Counted from the stretch's first letter, positions 27,004 to 36,413 are shown. The stretch is 64,000 nt of DNA from Natronolimnohabitans sp. A-GB9 (GCF_030848565.1 NZ_JAVDDV010000016.1:1-64000), one strand, 5' to 3'. Numbers and translations are program-made. Notes: a model not told the origin generated them from the letters alone.

Positions 27004-27448
27004 ACAGAGATAGTGACGAACAGAAGCGGTGTCTCACACGAGCGTCGAAACGTCGATCGTCGGTTCAGTTCGGCTACGACCGGATACCGGTGGAGTGGCC
27101 TTTCGATCCATGAACACGAACTGTCAGGCAACATCGAGAGATCACTAATTGGTTATTTCACTCCTACCCGGAAGTCGGGTATACAGACCAGTAGTTCAAC
27201 GGAGACATACCGCGGACCGCGGTAGGTGAGCGAGACGCCGCGGTGCGTAGCGTTTCGATTCGAAAGCGTGACTGTCGATGTCGGTCGAAAGTCGGTTCCG
27301 GCAATTTCCGGCTTCGACGCTCCGCGGACGTCTCGAGTGGACATGGCGGTCCGAGTAGCCAGACGTTATGTCGGTGTGCACTACCGCTACGCGGCGGGTG
27401 GCGGGTTCAAAAGTGCCGTCCGAGTCGTCGATCCGTATCCGGGATCGA
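27004..27448. other. Gene-free spacer
   Basis: 445 bases between the flippase operon promoter and the end of the DUF7344-type gene. AT-rich near 27130-27200, which probably contains the flippase promoter. No repeat or RNA gene recognised. Confidence 0.4.
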
Positions 27449-28042
27449 TCACTCGATCCGTGAGAGTTTGCCGTCGACGTTTTGCTCGCGTTGCCGGTTC
27501 GTAACGAAGTGAGCGATCGAGAGGACGAAGAAGGCGCCGACGACGAGTCCGGCGAGTCCGAGCGGCGCGGCCGACAGCAACGGGACGCCCAGGAAGGCCC
27601 CAGCAACGAGCGCCGCCCCGACGACGCTTACGGCCGCATACCAGCGGTCCCAGCGGTCCTGTTGCTCCGAATCCGTATCGAGGTACATCATCAACAGGTC
27701 GGCGTTGTCCGCAAGCGAGATCAGTCCTCGGTCCTGGTCGTACTCGACGATGCCAGCGTCGTCCATCTTCGGGAGATGCGTCTGGTAAAGCGCGACGTAC
27801 ACCCGTTTTCGCTGGTCGGAGCTGAGGGCACTGACGTCGGTGTCGTTCTCCCAGGCGGCGATCTGTTCGGCGAGTTCACCGAGCGTTACGGTGTCGTCGG
27901 CCTCGAGTAAGTAGGCGAGTACCTCTCTCCGGCGCCGATTTTTCAGCAGTTCGAAAATGACGTCTTTCGATAATCGTTGTTCCTCGTCCGAATCGGCGAC
28001 CGATGCGATCTCGTCTGGAAGCGAGGTATCGATCGACGACAT
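27449..28042 (-). CDS. DUF7344-type winged helix membrane protein
   Basis: 197 residues. Residues 25-110 form a winged helix (IFELLKNRRRREVLAYLLEADDTVTLGELAEQIAAWEND and VALYQTHLPKMDDAGIVEYD), the pattern of haloarchaeal DUF7344 proteins. Two hydrophobic segments follow (about 135-180: VSVVGAALVAGAFLGV and GLAGLVVGAFFVLSIAHF), so the regulator is probably membrane-anchored. A repressor or sensor near the glycan locus edge; target unknown. Conserved across haloarchaea, often in several paralogues. Confidence 0.8.
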   Translation of the reverse strand: MSSIDTSLPDEIASVADSDEEQRLSKDVIFELLKNRRRREVLAYLLEADDTVTLGELAEQIAAWENDTDVSALSSDQRKRVYVALYQTHLPKMDDAGIVEYDQDRGLISLADNADLLMMYLDTDSEQQDRWDRWYAAVSVVGAALVAGAFLGVPLLSAAPLGLAGLVVGAFFVLSIAHFVTNRQREQNVDGKLSRIE

Positions 28043-28778
28043 TACGCTCGACCTCCGGACGCTGGCGCCGAAGACCAGCCTGATCGGGACGGGTTACGGT
28101 ACACGAAACCACTGCCAAACTGTCGAGTCGACGGGAGCCGCCGTCTGCTCGATCCGCAAGTCGCAGTCACGATTGACACACCAGGTTGTACACCAATATT
28201 GACGCTCTTAAGGACGGCCACGTTTCGCACCGGCTGCAAAGCAGGTATGGATCGACTTCTCGAGAGCGTTCGCGGCGAGACAGACCGACGACTCGAGGAG
28301 CGCTCGCGGAACTCGACGGACGGGATCAGTATCGATCGGTTGCGGGGCCGTACCGATCGCGTACAGCCAGTTCCAGCGCCAGAACGACGTGGCAAGCGTA
28401 GTCGACGGAACACGACACTGGTACGGAACGTTTGGTGCCAGCGACATAAAGGCGAGCGACAGTTCGCAGGTGAAAGCCGTATTTACGCGATGAATCCGTG
28501 GTTTACGTCACGCTCACGATGAAACAATGGCCGCATTTCATGTGCCTCGTTCACGTCTAGCGCACTAGGGCGAGACGCCGATAACGGCGCATCGCCCGTA
28601 ACGGACCGATGGGACACGGTTTCGGCACGGTTTGGTCGCCCCTGAATCGGGGACGGCGACGACCTGTCGATCTCTTTGCTTCTCCGTTTCGACTCGGCTA
28701 TATTCGAGACGTAAGTGAGAGTTTCCCCCGAAACCATGTTAACCCCTTACAGTGCCGGCACCTCTTCAGTAGGTACTG
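28043..28778. other. Long gene-poor spacer, possible small reading frame
   Basis: About 735 bases. A frame from an ATG near 28247 (starting MDRLLESVRGETDRR) has fair codon use for about 50 codons and then loses it, which would suit a frameshifted remnant or a small gene; the opposite strand of the same stretch is equally open, so I do not call a gene. The last 60 bases hold the TFB promoter. Confidence 0.3.
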
Positions 28779-29735
28779 ATGACGCGGTCCATCATCGATC
28801 AAACCACGAGCGAGTCAGAGCAGACGGAAGCCGAGCGGTGTCCGGACTGCGAAACGGCGACGATCATCCACGATCCGGACCGTGGCGAGCGGGTCTGCGA
28901 AGAGTGTGGACTCGTCCTCACCGAGGATCCCATCGACTACGGCCCCGAATGGCGTGCGTTCAACGCCCAGGAACACGACGAACTCTCCCGCGTCGGCGCG
29001 CCGCTTACCCAGTCGATGCACGACCGGGGGCTGACGACGACAATCGACTGGCGGAACAAAGACGCCAACGGCCACTCGATGTCGGCCGACAAACACGGCC
29101 AGCTCCATCGGCTCCGCATCTGGCAAGAACGCATTCGAACGAAAAACGCCGGCGAGCGCAATCTCAAATACGCCCTCTCGGAGATCGACCGAATGGTCAG
29201 CGCACTGGGCGTCCCCAAACCCGTCAAGGAGACTGCAAGCGTCATCTATCGACGAGCGCTCGAGCAGGACCTCATTCGGGGGCGCTCGATCGAAGGCGTC
29301 GCCACCAGCGCCCTCTATACGGCCTGCCGGAAGGAGGACATTCCCCGCAGCTTAGAGGAAGTCACCGCCGTCTCACGGGTCGACCAACGGGAGATCGGCC
29401 GTACCTACCGCTACATCGCCGACGAACTCGACATCAACCTCGAGCCGACGAATCCGCGTCAGTTCGTGCCACGGTTCTGTTCGGAACTCGACGTCGGCAA
29501 GGACGTCGAGACGAAAGCCGTCGAGATCATCGATCGAACGACCGAACAGGGCCTGCACTCGGGGAAGTCACCGACCGGCTTCGCCGCCGCGGCGATCTAC
29601 GCCGCCGGCCTGCTCTGTGACGAGACGATCCCCCAGCGAGCCGTCGCCGACACCGCACAGACGACCGTCGTCACCGTCCGCAACCGCTACCGCGAGCAAC
29701 TCGAGGCGATCGACCAAGAGCCGGCGACTACATGA
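28779..29735 (+). CDS. tfb: Transcription initiation factor TFB
   Basis: 318 residues, usual TFB length. N-terminal zinc ribbon C21-PD-C24 and C40-EE-C43, then the B-finger/reader region with YGPEWRAFNAQEHDE, then two cyclin repeats (about 120-205 and 215-305) including DVETKAVEI and AAAIYAAGLL. It recruits RNA polymerase to TATA/TBP. Haloarchaea have many TFB paralogues giving promoter selectivity; this one sits beside the glycan locus and far from other transcription genes. The SIID.TTS.S N terminus is shared by several paralogues. Single gene, convergent with the small gene at 29728. Confidence 0.95.
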   Translation: MTRSIIDQTTSESEQTEAERCPDCETATIIHDPDRGERVCEECGLVLTEDPIDYGPEWRAFNAQEHDELSRVGAPLTQSMHDRGLTTTIDWRNKDANGHSMSADKHGQLHRLRIWQERIRTKNAGERNLKYALSEIDRMVSALGVPKPVKETASVIYRRALEQDLIRGRSIEGVATSALYTACRKEDIPRSLEEVTAVSRVDQREIGRTYRYIADELDINLEPTNPRQFVPRFCSELDVGKDVETKAVEIIDRTTEQGLHSGKSPTGFAAAAIYAAGLLCDETIPQRAVADTAQTTVVTVRNRYREQLEAIDQEPATT

Positions 29736-29904
29736 TCGACCGTTCGTCTTCCGTGTAGATGGACGCATCGGCAAGCGCCCGGAGGTTCTCGTACGGAACG
29801 AACGCGATGAACTCGTCGTCGTCATCGTACAGTTCGACGCCGTTCTCGGTGTGGTCGTACCGCTCGCACTCGATCTGGCCTTCCGGCAGGATTGCACGGT
29901 ACAT
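29728..29904 (-). CDS. Conserved small haloarchaeal protein, 58 aa
   Basis: 58 residues from the ATG at 29904, MYRAILPEGQIECERYD, then ELYDDDDEFIAFVPYENL. It looks like a compact beta protein that recurs in haloarchaea next to various genes; I know no function. A longer frame upstream has poor codon use. Its stop overlaps the last eight bases of the TFB gene tail to tail. Confidence 0.7.
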   Translation of the reverse strand: MYRAILPEGQIECERYDHTENGVELYDDDDEFIAFVPYENLRALADASIYTEDERSIM

Positions 29905-30198
29905 ACGAGAGACAACGCTCGCCGACCTGATATAAGTAATCGCACACCACACCAACAGCGTCGAACACGTGGTGTTCGAGTGGTCAGGGTCGTCCGTGGA
30001 CAGCTGTCGTCACCGGACAGTGCAGTCTCGAGTGTCCTCGATCCCGACCGCCGACGACCGCTCGAGCGAGAGCCGCACAGCTACCCGACCGCATCGAACA
30101 CCCGCACGCGACTGTATGATGGGCCAGTGAGTCGGACGTGGACCGGTGAGACGGACGCTCACACGCACTCGAGGGCGTGACCGACGACGTGGACGATC
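29905..30198. other. Spacer
   Basis: 294 bases, no feature recognised except the likely promoter of the 58-aa gene near 29930. Confidence 0.35.
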
Positions 30199-31254
30199 CT
30201 ACCCGTGGACACCAGCTGTCTCCGGCTCCGTCGAGTCACGCGCTTCGTCTCGGCTCGTCGCCCCGGGTATCGACGCGTCCGCGGGAAGGACGAGCCGTCG
30301 TTCGGTGTACTCGAGTCCGTTCTTGCGTTCGGTTCGCCGACGTACCGCGAGCCGGTTCTTCGAGAGGTCCAACGCGGCGTCGATCGTTCGCGACACCAGC
30401 TTCTTCGCGTAGCTCTCGCTGATTCCCGGTTCCTGTCGCCGGATCCAGTGTTTCAGATCGCTCGCTTTGACGTACTCGTCGACGTCCTTGCAGCCACGCG
30501 CCCACGGATCGTCGCCGACACTCGAGTCGGTGCGAGCCTGCCAGAGCTGTGCGGCCAGTCTGGTCGGCAGCGAGTTCGCCGCCGACCGACGCATCTCCTC
30601 GTCCATCCGGGCGAGTTGCTGAATCGGGAGCAAGTCGCCGTAGGCGAGGGACACGTCCCCGCCGCGCTCGAGTGGATCGGCGTGCTCCGGGAGGCGGTAG
30701 TAGGCGTCGCCGTCGTCCTTCTCGATCCGCTCGAGGCGGCCGTTCGCGACGGTGACCGCGTGCTCGTCGACGGTCTCCGTCCGGAGGTGGGCCCCTTTCT
30801 CGAGTTCGCGGGACTGCAGTTCCGTGACGCGCTCTTTGTTCGCGGTGGCCTTGTTGAGCCCAGCCTCGGCGACGCCCTCGAGTCGCGTGGTCTCGGCCTT
30901 GAGGTCGTCAGTGCAGTCCTCGAGGTCGTCGGTTCGAGTCTCGAGGTCGTCAGTGCAGTCCTCGAGGTCGTCGGTTCGAGTCTCGAGGTCGTCAGTGCAG
31001 TCCTCGAGGTCGTCGGTTCGAGTCTCGAGGTCGTCAGTGCAGTCCTCGAGGTCGTCGATGTGGTCCGCGAGTCGGTCGACGGTCTCCGCGAGTCGATCGC
31101 GGTCGCGTTCGAGTCGTTCGATACGTTCGTCCTTACACTCGAGTTCGGCCTCGAGGGTCGCGAGGCGGTCGCGAAGGCGATCGAACTCACTTTGCGTGGG
31201 CCGTTCGGACTGGTTCGCGGGCGATGCTTCCGTATCGGCTGGTGACGATGGCAT
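30199..31254 (-). CDS. Coiled-coil DNA-associated protein with 14-residue repeats
   Basis: 351 residues. Residues 20-165 are a long coiled coil with LEAELECKDERIERLERD, then DLEDCTDDLETRTD repeated about four times (14 residues, 42 bp, two heptads each). The C-terminal half is globular: QQLARMDEEMRRSAANSLPTR and SDLKHWIRRQ, SESYAKKLVSRTIDAAL suggest a small helical DNA-binding domain. The type occurs on haloarchaeal plasmids and proviral regions in my recollection, but I cannot name the family. A small helical gene lies just upstream (31325-31576) and is probably in the same operon. Confidence 0.75.
   Translation of the reverse strand: MPSSPADTEASPANQSERPTQSEFDRLRDRLATLEAELECKDERIERLERDRDRLAETVDRLADHIDDLEDCTDDLETRTDDLEDCTDDLETRTDDLEDCTDDLETRTDDLEDCTDDLKAETTRLEGVAEAGLNKATANKERVTELQSRELEKGAHLRTETVDEHAVTVANGRLERIEKDDGDAYYRLPEHADPLERGGDVSLAYGDLLPIQQLARMDEEMRRSAANSLPTRLAAQLWQARTDSSVGDDPWARGCKDVDEYVKASDLKHWIRRQEPGISESYAKKLVSRTIDAALDLSKNRLAVRRRTERKNGLEYTERRLVLPADASIPGATSRDEARDSTEPETAGVHG
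30899..31058 (-). repeat. Intragenic 42-bp tandem repeats
   Basis: Units with gaggtcgtcagtgcagtcct begin at 30901, 30943, 30985 and 31027; period exactly 42. They encode a 14-residue coiled-coil unit. Identity between units is nearly complete, so copy number is probably variable among strains. Confidence 0.9.
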
Positions 31255-31324
31255 TGGAATGTGGTGTCCTACCGGACGACAGGTGGTCGGAAGCGATACG
31301 ACGGGCCGAAGACGGGAGCCGGGC

Positions 31325-31576
31325 TCAGGTCGACGCCCGCGGATCGTCGGTCAGGTAGCGATCGCGAAGCCAGAGCACCAGCGCGTGGATCTGGGCTCGG
31401 ACCTCGCGCAGGTGTCGCCTCACCCGCGTGCGCGTCGGCTCGTCGATCACGTCCGCCGTCCCGAGCGACTCGAGGAGGCGTTCGGCGTCGTCGTCGACGG
31501 CCTCGAGTTGCTGGACGTACTGGCGGACGAGTTCCGCCTCGAGGGCGGCACCGTCCGCGGCAGGCTCGTCGCTCAT
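31325..31576 (-). CDS. Small helical protein, 83 aa
   Basis: 83 residues, all-helical by sequence, Arg/Asp/Glu-rich: ELVRQYVQQLEAVDDDAERLLESL and RVRRHLREVRAQIHALVLWLRD. No motif known. It lies 70 bases upstream of the coiled-coil gene on the same strand and probably pairs with it. Confidence 0.65.
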   Translation of the reverse strand: MSDEPAADGAALEAELVRQYVQQLEAVDDDAERLLESLGTADVIDEPTRTRVRRHLREVRAQIHALVLWLRDRYLTDDPRAST

Positions 31577-31985
31577 CGTGTCCCCCCGGCAGTGTGTTCG
31601 TCCCCAGTCACGGCTCGCGACTCGAGGGTGGCTCCTCGAGGACGGTGTGTGCTCGCGCGTGCGTTCGTGACTAAATATCGAGCGTCGATCGCGCGACCAT
31701 CGTCGTGCTGGACAGCAACTACTCCGAACTCGTGAGCCCTACAGTTATGGGCTCTGAGGCTAACTTGTCGCATGGCTTCTGAATTCCCTGGTGTGGGATC
31801 GGAAGCCGCGTCCGACGTGCGCCAACACGTCGGGCAGTTCTCGATGAGTGCCCGGTGGACCGGCTTCCATACGTTTCATTATACTATAATAGTAAATAGT
31901 TTACTCATCATCTCTGAGTGGCACTGCAGTATCGCTGACTGAAAGGTAGAGAGTAGTGAGCATCCTCTCACACATCGCAGGGAAT
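31577..31985. other. Divergent intergenic region, AT-rich at the right
   Basis: 409 bases. The composition drops from chromosomal GC to AT-rich at about 31870, where the accessory island begins. No supported gene. Confidence 0.4.
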
Positions 31986-32282
31986 ATGAACACAGTCAGA
32001 GATACTGCGTTCGTGGTTCGACAACCTGCGGAGTGGATGCAGCCCGTCGACGACCGGATCCTCGAGATTTTCCGCGAGCACGGAAATCTCACCCCAGCAG
32101 CGGTCGAGGAGTTCGGTGGCCCCTCGAGTAGCCACGCCAGCCGCAGGTGCAAACAACTCGCCCAGTACGGCCTGCTCGAGCAGATCGTTACCGGCCTCTA
32201 TACGATCACCGATGAGGGCGAAGCGTATCTGGACGAGAAGTTGGACGCGAGCGAACTCGAGGAAACAACTGACATGTCGTAA
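31986..32282 (+). CDS. PhiH1-repressor-like winged helix regulator
   Basis: 98 residues from the ATG at 31986. The pattern WMQPVDDRILEIFREHGNLTPAAV, then RRCKQLAQYGLLEQIVTGLYTITDEGEAYLDEKLDAS is the typical haloarchaeal winged helix related to the phage PhiH repressor. It directly precedes the AT-rich DUF262 gene and may control it or an adjacent provirus-like segment. An ATG further upstream (31956) is less likely because similarity begins after MNTV. Confidence 0.8.
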   Translation: MNTVRDTAFVVRQPAEWMQPVDDRILEIFREHGNLTPAAVEEFGGPSSSHASRRCKQLAQYGLLEQIVTGLYTITDEGEAYLDEKLDASELEETTDMS

Positions 32283-32558
32283 CGGTTGTGTGATAACTAA
32301 ATAGATATTTTACCAACACAGATTACCCCATATCTGTGTGGATTGAATATATGTAGAAAACTCCCAGCAGTACCGACAGTAGCAGTTAGTGAATATAAAC
32401 ACGAATACGGGATTTTTCGTGTTCATATTCGGGATATCAAACTATTTCAGCGGCAACCGCTGATAGTGGGACAAACTGACATAACTCCCTTGACCTACGA
32501 AGGTCCGAAAATATGTCGAAGAATAAATTTATATGTGAAAAATCGTTTTCCCTAATCA
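32283..32558. other. AT-rich promoter region of the DUF262 gene
   Basis: 275 bases, markedly AT-rich, no coding frame with halophilic features. A TATA-like aataaatttatatg ends about 25 bases before the ATG at 32559. Confidence 0.45.
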
Positions 32559-34424
32559 ATGGGATATCAGTCAACAACAATTGATAGCATTATCAAAGAC
32601 ATCAATCACAGCTATCTCATTCCGGCAATTCAACGGGAGTTTGTTTGGGAGAAGACACAAATATTGGACCTATTTGACTCTGTTCTTCGAGGATATCCAA
32701 TTGGATCATTCCTGTTTTGGAAGGTTAGTGATGAGTATGCACAGGAGAGAGTGAAATACAAATTTGTGGAAAATTATATTGAAGATCCTATATATCCCGA
32801 TGAGTTTAGTGATGTGAACTACCATAATATTAGATATCATGACGAGTTTGGAGAACGACTGCCAAAACGTGTCAATTTAGTACTTGATGGTCAGCAGCGT
32901 CTAACCTCATTTTATATCGGCTTGAAGGGCACCTACACCGAAAAAAAGCCGAATAAGCGTCGTAAGAGGAAGGAATCTTGGGATCGGAAACAACTTTACC
33001 TCAATGTTCTTTCACCAACTAATGAGGAAGAGAACGATCGTCGGTATCAATTTGAATTCAAGAAGCCGAATCCCGAAATTAGCAAGGGTGAATACTGGTA
33101 CCGGGTAGGAGATATCTTGAATGTGAACGATTCTACGGAAGAAGCGGAGCGAATCTTAAGCGAGATTGAAGAAACTGACAAAATCAATACGGAAACTGCC
33201 CGCGGACCAGTTACAAAAAACATCCATCACCTCTACAGAGCTATACGTGAACGAGATGCTATTTCATACTTCGAAGAAGATGAAGAAAACCAAAATAAAG
33301 TATTGGATATATTTATTAGAGCTAATGAAGGTGGAACCCAATTAAAGAAGTCTGACATTTTGCTTTCTATCGCTACTGCTCACTGGCGAGATGAAGAATC
33401 TAATAGAGATATTGTGGCTAGGGAAGAAATCCAAGAGTTAGTTGACCGTATGAACGAGCACGATGCTCGAGGCGGAACTGAGTTTGATTCGAACTTCGTT
33501 TTGAGGGCTCTCATGCTCACCGGGGAAGTTTCCAACTTATCCTTCTCCCTGTCAAACTTCAACAAAACGACACTGAGTAAAATGAAGGACGCATGGACAG
33601 ATCCAAAGTTCGAAACTTCGATATTCAGGACCCTTGACCTAATGAATAGCTTCGGATTCACCACCAGCCATGTCCGGAGCAAGATGATATTGCTTCCGAT
33701 AATATATTACTTCTATCATAATAATAATCCAACATTATCATTTAATTCCAACATGGGGAAAGAAAATAGAAAGAAGCTACTCTATTGGACTAGCTCTATG
33801 GTTACTACTGGTGACTTAACTACAGCTGGAACCACACAAACGGTTCAAGGAGTACGGAAAGTTATCAAAGGGACACCTGGTAATGAATTCCCATTGCAAG
33901 AAGTTGAGAGTAAGTTGAACGATTATAATAAGTCAATGGGTGTTGATGAAGAAACAATTGAGCGGTGGTTCAGGGAAGGTAACAATAGCAATCGAGTTCT
34001 TCAAGTCGTGCTTTCATTATTATACTTCCCTGATGTTGCTAATGAAAATTATAACTATGAGTTAGATCATATCTTCCCGAAGTCTAAACTTGAGAAGGAA
34101 TATCTTCTCAGTGAAACTGACCTTAGCCGGGAAAAGGTAGAACGCTTAGACGAATTCCGTGACAGTCTTGCGAATTTACAGCTTCTACGAAAAGGTGAGA
34201 ATCGGACTAAATCCAGTAAACTACCGGAAGAGTGGCTTCCGACAAGGACTAGGGACTATCTCACCAGACACTGTATCCCAAAAGATCCTGATCTCTATAA
34301 ACTAGAAAACGCGGACCAGTTCTTCGAAAGGCGTAAAGAACTAATAGTAAAAGATCTGTTAGAGAAATCACCTAATAGAAGCACTATAAGTCCTGATTCA
34401 GCTAAGACAGAAATCAGTCGTTAA
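32559..34424 (+). CDS. DUF262/DUF1524 GmrSD-like probable defence protein
   Basis: 621 residues. N-terminal DUF262 (ParB/sulfiredoxin-like): LIPAIQREFVWEKTQI near residue 18, GYPIGSFLFWKV, VNLVLDGQQRLTSFYIGL with the DGQQR motif near 110, and RANEGGTQLKKSDIL near 250. C-terminal DUF1524 HNH nuclease: ELDHIFPKSKL near 508 and NLQLLRKGENRTKSSKLPEEW near 550. The same domain pair makes the modification-dependent GmrSD and related anti-phage proteins; single-gene forms exist. Codon use is AT-rich and lysine/asparagine-rich, unlike every neighbour, showing recent transfer. Confidence 0.88.
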   Translation: MGYQSTTIDSIIKDINHSYLIPAIQREFVWEKTQILDLFDSVLRGYPIGSFLFWKVSDEYAQERVKYKFVENYIEDPIYPDEFSDVNYHNIRYHDEFGERLPKRVNLVLDGQQRLTSFYIGLKGTYTEKKPNKRRKRKESWDRKQLYLNVLSPTNEEENDRRYQFEFKKPNPEISKGEYWYRVGDILNVNDSTEEAERILSEIEETDKINTETARGPVTKNIHHLYRAIRERDAISYFEEDEENQNKVLDIFIRANEGGTQLKKSDILLSIATAHWRDEESNRDIVAREEIQELVDRMNEHDARGGTEFDSNFVLRALMLTGEVSNLSFSLSNFNKTTLSKMKDAWTDPKFETSIFRTLDLMNSFGFTTSHVRSKMILLPIIYYFYHNNNPTLSFNSNMGKENRKKLLYWTSSMVTTGDLTTAGTTQTVQGVRKVIKGTPGNEFPLQEVESKLNDYNKSMGVDEETIERWFREGNNSNRVLQVVLSLLYFPDVANENYNYELDHIFPKSKLEKEYLLSETDLSREKVERLDEFRDSLANLQLLRKGENRTKSSKLPEEWLPTRTRDYLTRHCIPKDPDLYKLENADQFFERRKELIVKDLLEKSPNRSTISPDSAKTEISR

Positions 34425-34926
34425 TATTCTCAATCTCTTCTCACACATTCCACTGAAGATTCTGGTGTAACGGACGGAGGTTTGATTCCAGTACCTTCGT
34501 TTGCTTCAACTGGAGATCTGCGTGCGGAGGTGGGGGTAGGATGCTGTGATTTTTTGCGCTTGTCCCCTTGGCGACACAAGAATCGAAACATCCGAACTCG
34601 TCGTGACCGACGAAAGGAGAGTACGTTTCGTCTGTTCTCGAGTTCGAGTCACACGCGAGAGAGTTCGAAACTGACAAACGGGGAGTGGTCGCTGATACTG
34701 TCGGGCAGCCGTCAGTGCGCAGTCGGTCGCGAGATCGCGGCCGTCACCCTCGAGACGGTCACAGTAGCGCGACCGATCGCCGACTCGTGCTGTCCGACAG
34801 TATGACTGTCACTTCGACCGAGAACGTGTGAGTACATCCGACGATCAAACACGGAATCGTGCTACTAGCTACTGATACGACACCTGAATGGAGGGTATGG
34901 GAACGCTTCGATGGCACCCGTCGAAC
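34425..34926. other. Spacer with a class 2 repeat and a degenerate palindromic element
   Basis: Contains one class 2 origin-type repeat (34616-34639) within about 95 bases that also occur at 36425-36520, and gatactgtcgggcagc (34693) facing tgctgtccgacagtatgac (34788), the two ends of a dispersed palindrome. No protein gene. Confidence 0.5.
34616..34639 (-). repeat. Origin-type repeat, class 2 (outlying copy)
   Basis: gagagtacgtttcgtctgtt followed by ctc, the reverse form of GAACACACGAAACGTACTCTC. It lies 2 kb from the cdc6 gene at 36753 and within a longer duplicated segment. Confidence 0.6.
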
Positions 34927-35667
34927 TCAGATGTCAGCGAGCATCCCCCCGTCTACGTTGATCGCTTCGCCGTGGATGAAGGATGCCTTATCACTCGCAA
35001 GGAAGACGGCGACAGAAGCGATCTCTGCAGGTTCTGCAGGTTCATCTGCCGGCGTCTCCGCTGCCAACTCGGTTAACTGACCGAGCATGTCTTCGGTCAT
35101 GCCTGTCTCGACGGCACCCGGACAGATCGCATTGGCTCGGATATCGGGTGCATACGCTGTCGCCAGATGCTTTGTGAGCCCAATCACACCGTGTTTCGAG
35201 ACAGTGTATGCTGCCCCACCGCCATCACCTGCTTTGCCCGCAACCGACGCCGTGTTGATCACGACGCCTTCTTCGTCGCCGGACTCGAGTTCGGGGAGAG
35301 CGGCGCGTGTGAGGTAGAATGGCCCGTCGAGGTTCACTCCGAGAACCCCATCCCAGAGGTCATCAGACGTCTCATCAACAGGCGCGTACTCATCGAGAAC
35401 GCCTGCATTGTTACAGAGTACGTCAATCGTCCCAAATTCATCGACGGCTGTGTCGACGACCGATTCCATGCTCTCAGTATCGCTGACGTCACCGTAGACA
35501 CCAATCGCGTTCTCACCGATAGCCGCTGCAACATCGTCGACGCCAGCTTCGTCAACGTCAACGGCAACGACGTTCGCTCCGTTGTCAGCGAACTCGTGTG
35601 CCATTGCTTTCCCCATTCCTGATGCAGCGCCTGTAATCACAACGACGGAGTGTTGGAGAGTAACCAT
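34927..35667 (-). CDS. SDR family oxidoreductase
   Basis: 246 residues from the ATG at 35667 (two codons downstream of an in-frame GTG). Classical short-chain dehydrogenase: TGAASGMG at about 12-19, DVDEAGVD marking an NAD-preferring Asp, NNAG near 88, and YTVSKHG giving the catalytic Tyr and Lys near 155-159, with Ser in NTASVAG near 142. C-terminal INVDGGM. About the usual 250 residues. Substrate unknown; related to 3-oxoacyl-ACP reductase/glucose-dehydrogenase-like proteins. It stands alone between repeats and probably is accessory. Confidence 0.9.
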   Translation of the reverse strand: MVTLQHSVVVITGAASGMGKAMAHEFADNGANVVAVDVDEAGVDDVAAAIGENAIGVYGDVSDTESMESVVDTAVDEFGTIDVLCNNAGVLDEYAPVDETSDDLWDGVLGVNLDGPFYLTRAALPELESGDEEGVVINTASVAGKAGDGGGAAYTVSKHGVIGLTKHLATAYAPDIRANAICPGAVETGMTEDMLGQLTELAAETPADEPAEPAEIASVAVFLASDKASFIHGEAINVDGGMLADI

Positions 35668-35922
35668 ACGCACTAATTTGTAGCCAGTGTATAATTATCG
35701 TTTTGAGAATTCCAGATATATTGGTCAGCTCGCCATCTATTTAGTTAACACGCGGTGGCCAGACTCTACCGCAACATACCCTCAAACGCCATTCTGGCAG
35801 TAGTCACGTTAAATGGACCATGACCAGGAGTATATACTGGCAGTATGATCCAGACGGTCTACTGTCGTCACGTACCGCCGATCGGCCGGACGGACGATAG
35901 GAGACCATATCAACGGAGGCGA

Positions 35923-36183
35923 TTACTCGATGAGTTTGACGCTGACCAGAACGGTCGGGATAAGAATCGGAATCGTCAGTATTGCACCACTAATGACAAC
36001 AAACGGTGCCACAGGTTGAACGGGATACATGAGGACGTCGATTGTTATCCAGTTGACGACGTTTACGATTACAGAGTACGATACGGCTGCGAGCAGCACT
36101 ACCACGCCAAACGTCGCTGAAACGACTTCGACAGCGCGCCGGGTGGACCGACTGGCGGCTTCTGTCTCTCCTTTTACACTCAT
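35923..36183 (-). CDS. Small membrane protein, 86 aa
   Basis: 86 residues with a short Arg-rich cytoplasmic N terminus and two or three hydrophobic segments (VVSATFGVVVLLAAVSYSVI and VAPFVVISGAILTIPILIPT). No family recognised; similar small membrane proteins are common in haloarchaeal accessory regions. Codon use suits coding. Confidence 0.65.
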   Translation of the reverse strand: MSVKGETEAASRSTRRAVEVVSATFGVVVLLAAVSYSVIVNVVNWITIDVLMYPVQPVAPFVVISGAILTIPILIPTVLVSVKLIE

Positions 36184-36224
36184 AGGGTTTTCCCTGTAGT
36201 ATTGTGTGATCCGGGCATGTTTAA

Positions 36225-36413
36225 ATGACTCGAAAGCATATACACGGGGAATATATGACTACGAGGAATATACCTGCCGCAAGCAGGTGGAATACGTGCA
36301 GAACTCGAGGAAAGACCGAGAAGGCGGACGAGTTGATCGACGAGATCGTGTACGAGCTACACGGGCTAACTGACGAGGAGATCGAGATCGTCGAAGAGGC
36401 CATCGAGGAGTAG
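36225..36413 (+). pseudogene. C-terminal tail of a restriction/methylase-like protein
   Basis: The last 33 residues, KADELIDEIVYELHGLTDEEI, then EIVEEAIEE, match the typical C terminus of Eco57I/PglX-like class I DNA methyltransferases (DELVYELYGLTDEE pattern). The 25 or so residues before show no similarity. It is probably a remnant left by deletion of a restriction-modification or BREX-type gene; expression as a small protein cannot be excluded. Confidence 0.6.

Noticed and set aside
25460-27037. 525-codon frame over the flippase gene
   Set aside because: Arg/Ser-rich shadow frame; the flippase frame has membrane segments and family motifs.
30899-31058. Regular repeats as a CRISPR array
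   Set aside because: Units are contiguous without spacers, period 42, and encode a coiled coil in frame.
31573-31773. 66-codon minus-strand frame upstream of the 83-aa gene
   Set aside because: No supporting codon bias, motif or promoter; it overlaps the start of the better supported gene.
34441-34510. Possible tRNA fragment with ggtttgattcc as T-loop
   Set aside because: The supposed T-stem does not pair and no acceptor or anticodon stem could be drawn.
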